Positions 1 to 12,943 of a stretch of DNA of 64,000 nucleotides are shown piece after piece; the first letter of the stretch is position 1, and each line of letters begins with the position of its first letter. The stretch comes from Neospora caninum Liverpool (Eukaryota > Apicomplexa > Conoidasida > Eucoccidiorida > Sarcocystidae). The position numbers and the translations under genes were made by a program. The DNA lies in assembly GCF_000208865.1 (NCBI RefSeq), contig NC_018396.1:2318630-2382629 (forward strand), read 5' to 3'. The notes under the pieces were generated by a model that saw only the letters and a list, made by a program, of their open reading frames with translations, was not told the origin of the DNA and did no database searches.

Positions 1-2841
1 TTGTCACATTCTCGATTTTTGGTTTTTCGTAAACCACTTTCAACATTCTCTCCCTTCATGCGTCTTTCGATCTGTGTCGCCGCTTGGGTTTCTTTCGAAA
101 GCGAACCTTTCTCTGGCGCGGAAAAATTCGCCAGTTCCCCGCCGTGGACGCTTCGTCACAAGTCCACACAGAGCGTCGCGCACATTTCCATTCTAGTGCC
201 TAAAATTCTCAGTTGAAGTCTCATTGTTTGCGATTCCTTCGATGCCGATGCCCGCGAAAAGGTGCATTACCCCAACAGTAAAAAGGGCGACGACACGCAT
301 ACACAGACGTACCTATTCACTGGCGCATAAAAAACAACAACAGATAACTGACCTCGGTGGGAGCCTTACATTCACTATGCCCCATACTCAACTGTACGCA
401 CATAACTGCGCCTGCATAATCATACGCATTCATATATATATATATATATATATATACTTATGTGTATATATGTGCGTGGGCGTCAAGGATAGATGTGCAG
501 ATGCGTAATGTGGGACATAGGACAGGCGGTGTGAAGGTGTTCTGTGGACTCTCCTCGCTTCCAGAAGGGGAGTTTGTGGCAATTTGCGGAGTTAGACCGC
601 CAGCCTTAACGACTCTTTCTTTCAAGTCTCTCTTCCAGGCGAGCAAGAGACATTCGCCCTTGGAGAATGTGCTTGGCTTGAACCGTTTATTTCGCACAAC
701 GTCACAAAAGGCCACCCCTACACAAAACAGCGACGCTTGAGGTCTCCTGCGCTCCCTGGTTCGAAGCAAGCGAGGTCTGCGCCACCGTTTCCTTCTAGCT
801 GGGTCCACTCAACTGTTGTTTATAGTGGTGCTCGTCACGAGGAGGTATCTTCCCGCAAGGTACTCGGGAAAACTGTGTTTCGAAAGCTGCAATTCTACGG
901 CAGGTGGTGCGACTTGTGTTTCTACGCTTCTGAACGCGTACTTCAATGGCGGAAACAGCCGCTCAGCCCCGCTTGCTGCTCTCTGAAGCCAGCGCCTCTG
1001 GATTCACCCTCACCTTATCGTCGGCGCCTTGCTCAGGTCGGGAAGCCGGCGCGATAGACCGCGCCTGGAGTCGACGTTTCGGGAGAAACGCGAGAAAGTG
1101 ACGAAAGCCCTCCACCTCGCAGCTGGCGTGGCGCCAAGAAGCAAACGGCGAGGGGCAGATTCGTAAGAAAGAAAAGCGCTCTCCGCGTTGTCGCCGACTT
1201 TCTGGCTGCTACACCCCCCTCGGTGGACAAAAGTTCTGCTCGTCTCCCTGTGCCTCAAGCTTCTCTTGCCCGTTTGTTTTCCCTCCAGCGGCTGTTCGCG
1301 CGTTCGCGTTGTTCGAGGGAGGACGGCGATTCTGCGACGTCTCCAGGGGTTACCGTCGGGTCTCTGAACGAAACTTTCAAGCTAAGCTTGTTCGGGCCTC
1401 CACCTTTTCCCTCTGGAAGTCTCTGTTTTCTTAACAAGTGCACGTACCCCCTCGATGTGGAGCCTCCCTCTATGTTCTGTTTGAGTGCCGAGGGCCACCG
1501 GCCGAGCCTGCGCGCTTTTCGCCCTTCTTGGGGAGCGGCGAAAGAACGATTCACTGGCCACACAAACCTGCTTCCGCAGCCAGAACGAACACTCCACCTT
1601 TCTCGTCCGCATCAAGAGTCCTCGTTCCACGCGCTGGCGCGTCCTCTCTGTACCCCGGGAAGTGTATCGCCGGGATTCGCTGACGTGCGGTTTTTGCCTG
1701 GAGAAGGCGAATTGAGCAGGCAAAAGTGTCGAGTCCGTGTCTGTGTCTTGCAGATGTTCATCTTAACACGAATCGCGAAGGAAAAGACCCCAAACGAAGA
1801 AACCCCGAGAGTAAGCTGGTGCTTTTTTTCGCTTGGGGACCTCGAGTTTTCGGCGCCCTCTCTTGTCAATTCAGTTTCTCGTGTCTGTCGGAGTCGACAC
1901 TCCGCGGAATCTACGGCTAGCACGTCGGGCAAAGCCTCGCGTGCGGGGTTTCTCCATTTCCCGGTGAAAGGTTTTTCCCAGCGGCCTTTCTGGGGACAGA
2001 GAGACTCGGGAGGAGGGAACGTCCTCCCCTTTCGTTTTCTCCCGTCCCAGAGAGCGAGTGTGGAGGCTGCTTTCCGAGAGTTCTAACTTTGCAAGAGAAG
2101 ACTCAGCGGGGTCAGAGAGTACAAACACGCGCAGCCTGCGGCAGTGCCCAGTGTCTTGAATTTGAGAGAGCGTTCGCGGCAGAGAAAGGAACTAGCGACG
2201 CGGCAGGCAGGGACACGCGCCCAATCGTATCGCTTTTTCTCGCTTTCGGATCTTTTTTCTCGTCACCTTACCTTTCTGTGGCCGGATTCCCGCAAGGTTT
2301 TGCGTCGCCGGCGCTTCAACCGGCAGTCTCAGCCTCGCGGAACAAAACCCGAAGTGCGGCACTCGTGGCCAGGCGCTTTCTGTTCGCGGGAAAACGCCTC
2401 AAGGCTCTCTAACCAACTTCTTTTCTGCTTTGTTCGCCTTCCTTTTTCCTTCTCTTGAAAAGGCCAACTCGCCGCTTCTCCGCTAGCCACGCGAGTGTAA
2501 ATGTCGCGCTCCCAAAAATTGAGGGCTCGGGAAAGCGCTGATGAGGACGGTCGCGCGGACTTGAAAAAAGAACTGAGAGCTGGGGGGGGGGGGAAACACA
2601 ACACGAGAATCGGAGAAGAAGTTCCCGGAGTTGGAGCCGAGGATTCGCAGAGTCCCCTGAGCGCTGGGGCGAGAGTGGATGCACGCGCGCGTCAAGGCTG
2701 CCGGAGACCCCGAAAACGAGCGTGAAACTGACACAAACGCACTGACGCAGTGCGGGGCCCAGAAAAGCGAAGGAGGAAGTGGTCCTCCTGTCGCGACTGT
2801 GTCGGTTGCCTCGAATGTGTCTCTCTCGTTCTGCCTGCACA
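1..2841. other. upstream region, no supported gene
   Basis: This stretch has open frames on both strands, the longest at 1223-2086 on the plus strand, but none shows a recognisable domain, a convincing exon series or a protein-like composition. A (TA)n tract lies near 432-456 and a ten-base G run near 2582-2591. It is probably the 5' flank and untranslated leader of the secretory gene starting at 2842, possibly with the end of a gene lying to the left. Confidence 0.4.
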
Positions 2842-5800
2842 ATGGAGGGCTCTCGCGTCGCCTCGCGGCCGTTTCACCTTCCGCTCCTCGCTCTCTCCAG
2901 TCTCGTGTCTCTCCAGTGTCTCATATCCGTCTCGCTTTTCCCGGGAACCTCCCTCGCCGCCGCGCCGCCTCTAGACTCCATCTCTCCTTCAGTTTCTTCG
3001 CCGTTTGCGTCCCCGTTCTTCTCTCCGCTCCTTGCTCCGGTGTCTCCGCGCTCGCCTGTCGCTGGTGCGCCGCTCTTTGATGTCTCCCCGCAGTCCCCAT
3101 CCGACCCCGTTTCGCCCGCCGTGCGCCCGGAGACTTCCCAATGGCCTCTGGCGCCCGGAGCGCCCGCGTCAGGGCCCAGACCGTCCTTCCTCTCTGCGGT
3201 TTCTCGCGCAGAACCCGGAAGGTTCGCGAAAGCCGCGCCTCGCCTCTCTCTCCTGCAGGTGCCGCTCGAAGTCACAGTGCTAGAGCACCGCGCAAACGGC
3301 GAGATTGTCGAGCACCCGGGACTCGGGACCCGCCCCGCGACCCCGGCGCGGGGCGAATCGGAGGGGAAAGAAATCTTGGAAGAACTGGACGCCGCCGGGG
3401 CTTCGACCTCTGCCGTGATCAGTCCAGGACTGAAACGCGCCTTGTCGGAGGAAGGCGACGACGAGGCAGGCTCTTCCGCCTCGTCTCCCGGAAAGACGCG
3501 AAGCGCTCAGAGCCGCGGCTTCCTTGGCGGAGCCCGGCACTGGCTGAAAAAGAAAATCATCGGGGTAAGTAAGAGACTGGAGATGGGAAGGTGTCGGGAT
3601 GCGGAGGCGAGGAAACACACACACACCGCAGTGAAGGTCTGGGAGAGAGATCCAAAGGCACAGGCAGTTTGGATGAAACCCTCGAAACGGCCGGCAAGAG
3701 AGACTTGGGAACACCTCTGGGTTTGCATGAAAACGTTTTCTGAGAGGAAACACAGACCGGGAAAAGCTGAAAAACGTGTGCTAGGAACCGAAACCTACGC
3801 ACGACCGCACTCACGCCTTCGCAGACCTACGAAAACAGGCGGGGATAGGTCAGACGCGGCCCGCGTCCAGATTCAGTCGTTAAACATAAATAGATAGGAA
3901 GATGTTTAGGTAATCCCATCCGTATCCATCTATAGAGAGACATATCGTGTGACGTTCGAGAAGACAACGCATTTCGAACGAGGCAGTCCTACGTAGATTC
4001 TATTGGGCCCAGGAAGGACGCGTAAACACTAAACGAGTCCTGACAACCGATACGGCAGCCTCCGTTTTCAGATTCCGCGCGGTAGTCTGCTCCGCCAACG
4101 TGCCAGAATGTGCCTGTGGCGGTGCGTGGGGGGTTCAGTTTTTCATGCGCATCTTCAACCCCACAAGTCTCAAGAAGAAAGGCAACGAAGCCGCAGCCAT
4201 CGACAAGTACCTCGAAGACCCGAAAAAACTTGACGGTGAGCCTTCCAAAGGGCTGAGTGACCGGGAGATGCGGGAGGAGACAGACTCGCGCGTTTCCCAA
4301 AACGAACCTTCGCAACAGAGCGCCATCGAGAATCGCGCCACAGGCTTAGCGGTGCAATTGGTCTTGCTGGGAGAAGCGAAGAAAAACCCAGGACTTACTT
4401 GGAATACAACAACAGAGGCAGAAATCTTAACCTGCTGATGCGGAACTTGGGCTGTCTGGATCCTTTCACAATTCTCCGTCGCCGCACACGGCTTGGTTCT
4501 CTTTCTTGTATTTAATACGTAGTCTTCAAGTGGTTCTTTTCCACTAGAGATCTATCAGCTTAACTGTGCATTTACAGATAGAAATATGCATATGGGCGCT
4601 ACTCGTTTCTCTCATATATATATATATATATAGGTGCATATGTATCTTCACATGGATATGGATATACATGAATATTGTTACCATAGGTGAGTATGTATAT
4701 AGCCGTGTACACGTCTGTATTGTATCTGTCGAACGGTAACAGCGTGTACACTGTCTTGCGTACGTGAAGTGCCTGTGGTGTGCGTCGTGTGTTGCAGCGG
4801 AGCTCAAGTGTGTGCGAATTCGTGACGAAAAGGCGAGGACCAAGAAGTTCTCCGCGTTTTGCAAGAAGTTCAAGGGATGGCCCAAGCTGATGGAGCTGTG
4901 CACTCTCTTTTCAGGACGCATCAATCACAAATTGGCCGACAACCTTCAGTGCAACGGCCTCAGCTTCCGAGGTGAGAAAAGCGAAGGGACCGAACCAGAA
5001 ACGAGCCGGTGTCTTCCAAACGGCGTCGCCCACAACTTTATTCAACCGACTCGGTCCTCTGGCAGAGAAGGCAACCGTTCTGCTGTGTAGCTCCTTGGCA
5101 ATAATAATGCCGACGTGCCTACCTTTATGAGAACGAGTGCGTGCAAGCAAACAAATATAGAGTTACAGCGCAACTTACTTGTACCTGCGTCTATGTTTTT
5201 TCTACCGCGCCCTGGTCGCAGATGTACCGCTCTCTCCCCCTTGTCCGTGGATCTGTGAGGAGCTCTTTCTCTGTAGCTCTTCCTCTCGACATCCCTTCGG
5301 TGAAACCTAAGCGCGAGGGCGCTCCAGTGGAGATGAAGCAGTGCCCAGAGTGGACGGACACGCGATGTGCCTCTCTGTTTCGCTTTTCAGAATGCTTGGA
5401 AGCCATCGAAATTCCTCTCGTCCAGCCCTTTTTCACTCACATGAACGAACTGACGGTCCACCACATGAGTAAGAAGACACTCGCAGTTCGATCCCACCCA
5501 GGCGCGTCCACGAAAAGGACGCGAAGGCAGTCCGTACAGCTGAACCGTTTTCCTTGAACCAAATGGCTAGGTCGCGTTTGAGGCTAGCGGGCTAGCGCAC
5601 GCGGTTTCACATGGTGTCACTTTCTCCTTCCTATCGCGATCCCTATTGGTTCCCTCCCGTTTCCTGATCCGCTCCCCTTCCCGACCCTCCTTTTCCCATT
5701 GTTTCAAATCCGGTTTTTCCTTCTTAGCTCCTTCATCTCTCCTTGTACACGGCGCAGTGCATGCACCAGCTGTCCATCCATCTCCCCAGGGTTCTCCTTT

Positions 5801-8345
5801 CGATCCCTTCCGTGCTCGGGTGGCCTCGCGCTCGCTCGTGGCCTTTTCGTTTCGCTCCACATCCGCGCCTGAGTGTATGCGCTTCTCTCAGGCGGAGACG
5901 CTGCGAACAGCGAAGGTTCATCTCCGCGGAGGCGACGAGGCGCGTTCGATCCAATCCAGAGAATACCGGTCGGGCCTGCCTCCGTTCGGCTGGGCGAATT
6001 CGTCGTTGGCGTCTCTGAATCGGCCTCCGCCTATGCAAAACATCTGGCGTCTGACGAAGATGGTGGTCCCGGCAGTTACCTCGCGCCCTCGTGTGTGTAC
6101 CGCGAAGAAGTGTCGAGGAACGAGAAGACAAAGACCAGAAAACTGCAACGTGCAGGAAACAAAGGCCAGCGAGACAGGGTTCAGCACCTGCACAGTGTAC
6201 GTTTGTTCCGGTCTCAGTGTTTGGTTCCGCCCCTCACACCCCTTTCACCAGGAGAAGGCGAATTTGCCAGGTTGTAGCGTGTGTCTGGGTGCGGCCGACG
6301 CGCCTTCCTCGTTTTCGCATGCTTTACATTCTCAGAAACCTAACGCATTTGCTTCTCTGGAAGAAAATAGTCACAGTCTCGGCGGGGAGTGCAACTGCTG
6401 CTTTCAGAGCACATGCGCGGCATCTGTGGCGATGGGAGAACTCTCCGGTTGCGCGTCCTTCAATCTTCCCGTTTTCCCTTGGCTCCTCTTGGCGTGTGCC
6501 TGCGGTGTCTCCTCAGCTCTACAAGCTAGTTCACCTCGCAGAGTTCGGGACGCCCGCAGCTTTTGACGGGATGTTCATCGCGCTGTTGACGCAAGTGTGG
6601 ACCACCAAAACGTGTCCAAATGAGGTGCGGAAACTGCGGCGGAAGAAGCACCTTCTGAAGACGAGTGACGGGACGGTCCGAGTCTCCGGCGGCGACATTT
6701 TCACCCGGGCGCTGATCCTCAGCGTGGCCCGAGCCGCACTTCCTTCAGCCCGCGACTGCCTGGCGTCGCACCCCCCTTCGGGGAACTGCCTCGCCATGAT
6801 TTTCTCCGTCAACATGGAGCAGCCGTGGAAACAATTAATGCACCTCGTGGCGGGAAAGGACACAGCGGCCGCCATCAAACTCATTGGGGAACTCCCGCAC
6901 ATCCTCCAGACGACAATTCCCACGGCTGAAGCGCTCGACAAAGCCCGAGGCCGTCTCACGGAACAACTGCAACAAATCTTCTCTCTTGGTAAGCCTCGTG
7001 ACCACGTGCTGCGTGGGGGGGCCCTCGCAGTGCGCCCGTTGCGCCGCTCTGTCGCCAGTTTGAGCCCTTCTTCCGTTCGAGAAGGCGGCACAGTCGTGTC
7101 CCAGTCGGCACGACACGGCGTTCCTACGGACTTTTGGGGCGAATACGCATCTTTTTGCCATCTATCTCCCGCTCGTATCGCGGCGCTCTTCATTTTTAGA
7201 TTCCGGGTGATGCACAAAAGCAACCGAGGAGGCGTGCACTGAGCACTGTAGGAGGCCCTGGAATTTCGTATTTCGCGTGCACGCAGATGATGAAGTGGAA
7301 AGCTCTGCACGTGTTTCCACTCCGCAGCAAGGCGCACGCGGGGGAATTCCGGTGAGGCACAGAGAAAACGCTCGAGAGCAGAGGGGACACCAAAGCAACC
7401 GACTGCCGTTTGTCGCGTGTGTTGCCTCTCTCTGCAGTCAGTGGTTCAGGGCGAGCAGGCCGCAAGGTATTGAACGTGATTGCCAAGTGGAAATGGCTGC
7501 TCAAGATGATTACAAGGCTGGTGTCTTTTCTGAGCAGCATGCACCGGGGTAGTTCGGGGGCGTCCTCGGTCGCGGCGCGAGTCGGACAGAGACTGGCGGC
7601 GAAGGGGCAAAACACTCGCACGGGGCATCTGGTCACGGATGCGATGCTGCTTGAAATGGCGTCGCGATCGGGAGCTAATATGAAGTGCGTCACAGCTTTG
7701 GCTGGCTATGGGCAATTCGTTGAAAAGTGTTTTAGGGCTGTCGCGAACGCGGAGATCAAGAAATCGAGGAGGGCAGTCGGTTCCTCTGGTAAAGGCCGCC
7801 GAAGCGCATCAGCTGCCTTCGTCAGTCTACGGGAGGAGAGTGGCGAAGACACGCGACGAACGGACTTGCGAACACAAGATTTTAGCACTGGCAGGTCAGC
7901 GAGCAGGAAGCGAAGAGATCAAGCAGGGAATGACGCGGCTCAGGCAGCCGAAATGCAAGTCATTTCGTTGCCTGACGGAGAAGCGAGAGCCCTTTCCTTT
8001 TTAGGAGACGAGAACGAATCAGACGACTCCGGGAATGTAAACGAGAAACAAAAGTCCAAAACGTCAAGGCACAAAAAGCTTTTTTATGTAATATTGGCTA
8101 TATCCATTTTCCTCTTCATTCAGGCTGTTATCACTACTCCCACAGGGGTAGCAATCTTCGTCGGTGTGCTTCTCAGTATCGTGTGTGTAATTATGTACTT
8201 CCTGCCGGAAATCATTGCCATGGTTCGAAACCGATCTGTAGGCGGTGGGGGCTCGGAGGAGGAACCCCTGTTTTCCGGTGATGATGGAGATGGCAAGGGT
8301 GGCAACGAAGACGGAGACAATGATGGCGACGATGACGCGCTTTAA
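2842..8345 (+). CDS. secretory-pathway protein with signal peptide and two C-terminal transmembrane segments, unknown family
   Basis: I do not recognise the family. Exons that agree in phase are 2842-3590, 4072-4235, 4798-4971, 5391-5468, 6542-6988 and 7438-8345, giving about 839 residues. The first junction is the weakest: a stronger donor sits at 3565 but would need an unseen small exon. The start (MEGSRV) precedes a hydrophobic leader ending near PGTSLAAAP, which looks like a signal peptide; an in-frame ATG also lies at 2815. A Pro/Ser-rich segment follows, then a Cys-containing helical region carried by exons 2-5 (for example CACGGAWG, FCKKFKGWPKLMELC, PNEVRKLRRKKHLL). The last exon has a basic hydrophobic stretch (KWKWLLKMITRLVSFL), two adjacent membrane segments (FYVILAISIFLFIQAVI and GVAIFVGVLLSIVCVIMYF) and an acidic Asp/Gly tail. 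By inference it enters the secretory system and could be a rhoptry, dense-granule or endomembrane protein; nothing here decides which. Confidence 0.7.
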
Positions 8346-10755
8346 AATGTAAAGAAAAGCTTCGAAAGACTGGGCCGAAGTCGAGCCAAGAAGCGCCAAA
8401 CGGAGATCGAAGAACAGACACTTCATCAGCCCACTTCTTCCCAGAGACACCCTCCGCTGCCTCAGCTGTGCGACCGACAATGCTTTTGCAGTGGTTGCAT
8501 GGCCCGGTTTCCGCACGACGTGGATTTGCAGGGAAGGTTCAAGGGCAGCCAGGAGGTAACGAGGGAAAGGAAGCAAATCATATATGGCAGAGGGAAGAAA
8601 TCGGAGCAAGATTTTCGCCTCAGGCTCTCGAGGTCCCTCCAGACGTGAACTTCATCATCCATCTGAATAAACGCTGCTAATGCTACATTGTGTAGCAATT
8701 CATCATTTGAAAATCGTGTTGAGGCAGCAAGGTGGTGTGACAGCGTTTTCTGATTTGGCAGACCTGCCACTGAGTGGAGGGTTTTCCCAGAGCCAAAGTG
8801 ACGTTGCGCAAGTCGACCAGAGTTGGACACCGTTGCTGAACACGTTTCATGGTCAGCCTGCAGAAAAAATACTGCTCCTCTGAACAATATCACCCTACCC
8901 TCTTGTAGGAGCAGTGTCAACTCCTTAGCTCTCACCCAGATGCTGTCTACCAGGAAACATGTATCGTTCACTCCCAGCAGTTCTAGTGCCGGGTAGAAAA
9001 ACGCTTCTCTACAACGCCAGCATTTCATGTAGCATTGATTAGATGAACTGCCGAGAGCCTACGGAAACAGCAAAACGTTCACGACTAAGTCCTAAGTTAA
9101 CGCAACTCTCGGGACAATTCCGAAGGGGGAACGAACACGATGCTGTAGTACACAGGCGCATGCCTCAGACAGGACGGTTCCTTTCGTGATGAATAGCAAG
9201 GCCAACTTCCTCACACGCGCCTCGATGGAGATTGTGACATTTGTACGGTGAAGGGGTGTTCGACTTTTTATAAATCGTGGCTAGCCCATGTTTGTGGGGG
9301 AGCACAGTTATGTCGGTGGCACCAGGGCCTGGTCCCCTCTATACGTGCGTACTGCCGTGCAGTACGACTTTAGCTGCGAACCTTTTGCTTGGGAAAGATC
9401 AACAGGGTTTCTCGCTGTTTGTGCCTCGGCAGTTCTCTGAGACTGCCACAGCGGAAGGGAAACAAGCGTGGTACTTCGGGCCGCAACTCCGGAGTTACGG
9501 CAATCTACACTGCGGGAGGTTGTTCCGCGGCAGCCCCCAGTGGTATTAGCGCGACAGTCCTGGAGCTTCTTATCTCAATTTTAACTGGAATTTTGAAAGG
9601 TACTCTGTTCGTTGTTCTATGCGAGACGCGGCAGCGTCCATGGCTTCCGGTCCAAGCGGGTTGTGAGACAGAGCCAGTGATGTTAATGACATTTTGTTCA
9701 TTGTGGCCGAGCCACCCAATGCACGAAAAGCCTTCTCGTTTGGCAGCCTACAGCCCACCGTGTGAAATGGGGAAAGCCAACTTTCCCCGTGTGTCCGAAA
9801 TGATGTAAACGCTATTATGCGCACTTGATGCCCCAATGAAGCATGGTTTATTTACGGCGGCGGACTCTCGCACGCCACCGACGCTGCAATTCAGCTTACG
9901 AATGGATCCTACAGCGGTGTGACACACCAAGGTGTCGCTTGTAGAGACTATAGATTAAAAGCGGTTTTGGAACGCTTGTCCGTATATGAAAACGTTCGCA
10001 AGCTCAATTGTCTCTGAGGTCCGTGACTCCAGCTGTTCTCACCCTGATCTTAGGGTACGGAGAAAACCTAGGATTCTCCGTCCGTCGCATGCCGGCCTGC
10101 CTTTTTGGATTTCTCATGGAGTCTAACCCCATGGTAGTTCACTCAGTCATATTTGAACTGCACCTGTGTCACAGTCACGCCGACGTATTGTCGATGTCCA
10201 AACCAAGTCTGCCGGATGACGCTACGGGACGGTATACGCAGTTCTCGAGTTAAGATCGTGGTGCATGCAATCATCCGATGAGGGGCGATCATTAGTTTTT
10301 TCGGGCGCGCATGGCCAAGTACAGCGCATTTTCTCCTTGCATCCTGTCATAACAAAACACCTGGTTTTCTCTTCCCTGACCTTCTGTTAGCTGATATTAG
10401 ATCCCACCCTGACATGTTCAGGGCGCGATCCCGGGCAGCATTTGCGCTTGCCCAGACTAACTGACTCAAACGTAACAGAGGAATCCAAATCTGTCTATCT
10501 TGGTTACTGGAACGCAGGTGAAATCAGAGTATATGTCCCGTGCTAGTTCGTATAAATGATGATTCCTCCATAGCATCGCTCAAAGGAGGATTACATCAAG
10601 GCTGCTCAAGGCCAATCCGACAGTACAGGCGACCTTTGTTTTTCGTCCGCCTGGGTCGCCGTGTCACCAGAGAGACAGACCCGTCAGTTTCTCTCTTCAG
10701 TAGTTGACCGTGATTGGTGCAGTGAACACTCTCATTTATAAAGACTGCAAAAGAA
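8346..10755. other. intergenic spacer
   Basis: This is the 3' flank of the secretory gene and 5' flank of the MYCBP-like gene. A 188-codon antisense frame at 9028-8462 has no flanking splice-site pattern or recognisable motif and is treated as chance. No RNA gene or repeat of note was seen. Confidence 0.4.
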
Positions 10756-12583
10756 ATGGGCGAGCCAGAGGAACCATTGTTTCCCGCTTCGGCCTTCCAG
10801 CCGCCTTCACCTTCACAGGACAGTGGAAATACAGCAGTGCAGGAGGCGCCGGCAGAGCCTCCTGCTGCGGCGCTGACGTTTGAGGAGGCGAAAGTCCGAA
10901 AACGGAAAGAGAAAATGCGAGAGTTCAGAAAATATCTGGTCGATACGCACGTCGTCGATGCGCTTGCCAAGCGTGAGCACAATCTAACTCAGAATATTTT
11001 GGGGCACGGTACAGAAAGATCGCACACGAACTTCGTGGAGTCGCTAGACCTCAAGCGCGAGCGGCACGTTCGTTTCGGGGCTTCTCGGTCCCTCAAAAGA
11101 AAACTGCTTCTACTTCGGTGGCAACATCGGAGACATAGCTGGAGAATCATGTTTTATTTCAATCTACGAAAACGTCACTGCGTTCAGATCCTTACACCCT
11201 GATGGATACTTTTTGTCAGCGCGCCACACACCGGCCTGTCTGCAAGTGTCTTTATCAGAGCTAGCAAAAACGTTTACGAAAAGGCAAAATCAAGAAACAC
11301 CTCATTATTTGTGAAGATGTAAAGGTGCGAGAGAGTTCTGTCGCAGCCACTTTTCACCGGCAAATCATGTCGCTGGCCCGGGAGGAACGAAACCGCCTAG
11401 CCACTTATGTTCCACTTGTTGATGATCCATTGGACTCATCCCTGCTTACCGGGGGAAGCCGCAGCAGAAGGTCATTTTTACTTGTCAGCTGTTCCCCATT
11501 TATCTTTGTGAGTGCACTACGATGCAGTGCTCATTGCACTGTATGAAGCTGAGGACCGACCGGCGCGACCTCAAGAATATTTTGTCGACTACTTTGGGGA
11601 GTACAGGTGAGAGGTGAGGAGGAAACTCTACTACGGCCAAACTAAGTTGACATCATCCGTTTCTTGACAGTAGAAATATTAACGCTGCCTACCCTCGCCA
11701 GAGGAAGCTCTCCAGTACCCTTGGTGTCACTCACGGATCACCTGGTCGATCGAAGGAGAAAAATCCCTTTGCTGCGCTAAAACCGTAGAAACAACTGTAT
11801 ACGTTCTTTCTTGGGCAGTCCACACATGTCAAACCCCTGAGTTTCTTCCTCGTTGCAATCGGTACCTGAGCCTGAAGGTAATGAACCTTCTCTTCATCTC
11901 CGTCTCTGCTCGTGAAGGTCCCCATGATTTGTCTTTCTTGCTGATGGCCTACGAAGCGGGCTGCGCCACACGTCAGGAGCAGTGAGCACTGGTAGAACCG
12001 GAGATCAACCGGGATTCCTTCATGATGGTCAAGATGTCGCAGATGAAACTACAGTCGAAGACGCATCGGCACATGCATCTGTTTTGGTCTGATCATGTGA
12101 GAGAACTCCCACCCTGTCAGGACACAGGATTGCATGTGACACTCGGCGATTCTATTCGACGCGTTACACAGTTTCTGAAAGTTCACGAAGAGGCAACGTC
12201 ATGAAGTTGAACGGAGAAATCTCTAAAACCTACGAAGCCGTAAAGGGAGGATTTGGTCCACCTCAGCCCCTGTTCTGGAAGACATGCCGGGGGGCTGGTC
12301 TAAAGCGATGCTGCCGCGCACATTCGGTCCCCGCAAGTCGAGCAAGAACGTCCGTGTTTGGACTGTCGATCTGCTTTCTTTTGGCTATACATGCAGGGAT
12401 CCTGTGTTGGATGAGATTGAGGAGCTAACAAAACTGAAGAACGAGCTCACTTCCTCTAACATGCAACTGCTTGAAAAACAAGAAGAGCTTCGTAAGGGGA
12501 AAACGGAAACGCAGTACTGGGGTTGGTCCGCACTGTTGCAGCCCGCGCTTCTTGGCAACAGGGAATGCAAAATAGAGAGTTAA
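10756..12583 (+). CDS. MYCBP: MYCBP/AMY-1 (FAP174-type) homologue
   Basis: Small adaptor of the c-Myc-binding protein family; the green-algal orthologue FAP174 sits in the ciliary central apparatus and the family carries a DPY-30/RII-like docking helix pair (family knowledge). Exons 10756-10972, 11528-11606 and 12397 onward join in phase (1, then 2). The conserved core reads REFRKYLVDTHVVDALAK, then LLIALYEAEDRP, then FVDYFGEYRDPVLDEIEEL, matching the family order of helix, LVALYEEPEKP-like loop and terminal coiled coil. About 45 Pro/Ala/Glu-rich residues precede the core, longer than in the short animal protein. The 3' end is uncertain: either reading continues to the stop at 12581-12583 (about 160 residues), or a donor at 12492 leads to an unseen last exon. 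Product most likely cytoplasmic or axonemal, which would make expression in flagellated microgametes plausible (inference). Confidence 0.8.
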
Positions 12584-12943
12584 ACAGAGCGACAACCGGT
12601 CAGCAGAAAAATCCTGCGAGCGTTGATACAGCGAGTTCCTGGGCACCCCGTCCACCTCAGGATGGAGGGAGGATCTTTACGAAATGCGGCGAAACCGAAA
12701 CTTGGGTCCCTTGCGCATGCCTGTTGGAATCCTGCTACCGTGTGAAAAAATGTGAACGGGTGGGCCAAGCCCGACGGGGTCTGTGAGTCTACAGCGGCTG
12801 CAGCCTGGCGATGCAAAACAGAAGCATCCGTCTTGTGAAAGAGGAAGCAAAAGTGTTCTGCTGCTGGGAGAGAGCCTGGAAAATTGTCCCAAGCAAACCC
12901 TTCCTCCAGTGCGTGTTTGCGAGAAACCTGTATGCCGTGTGGT

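Noticed and set aside
1223..2086. Long plus-strand open frame before the secretory gene
   Set aside because: Ser/Arg/Pro-biased, no motif, no splice partner; overlapping frames on the other strand are equally open.
8462..9028. 188-codon minus-strand frame in the spacer after the secretory gene
   Set aside because: No recognisable domain, no exon partners, and it overlaps a probable 3' untranslated region; kept only as a low-probability candidate.
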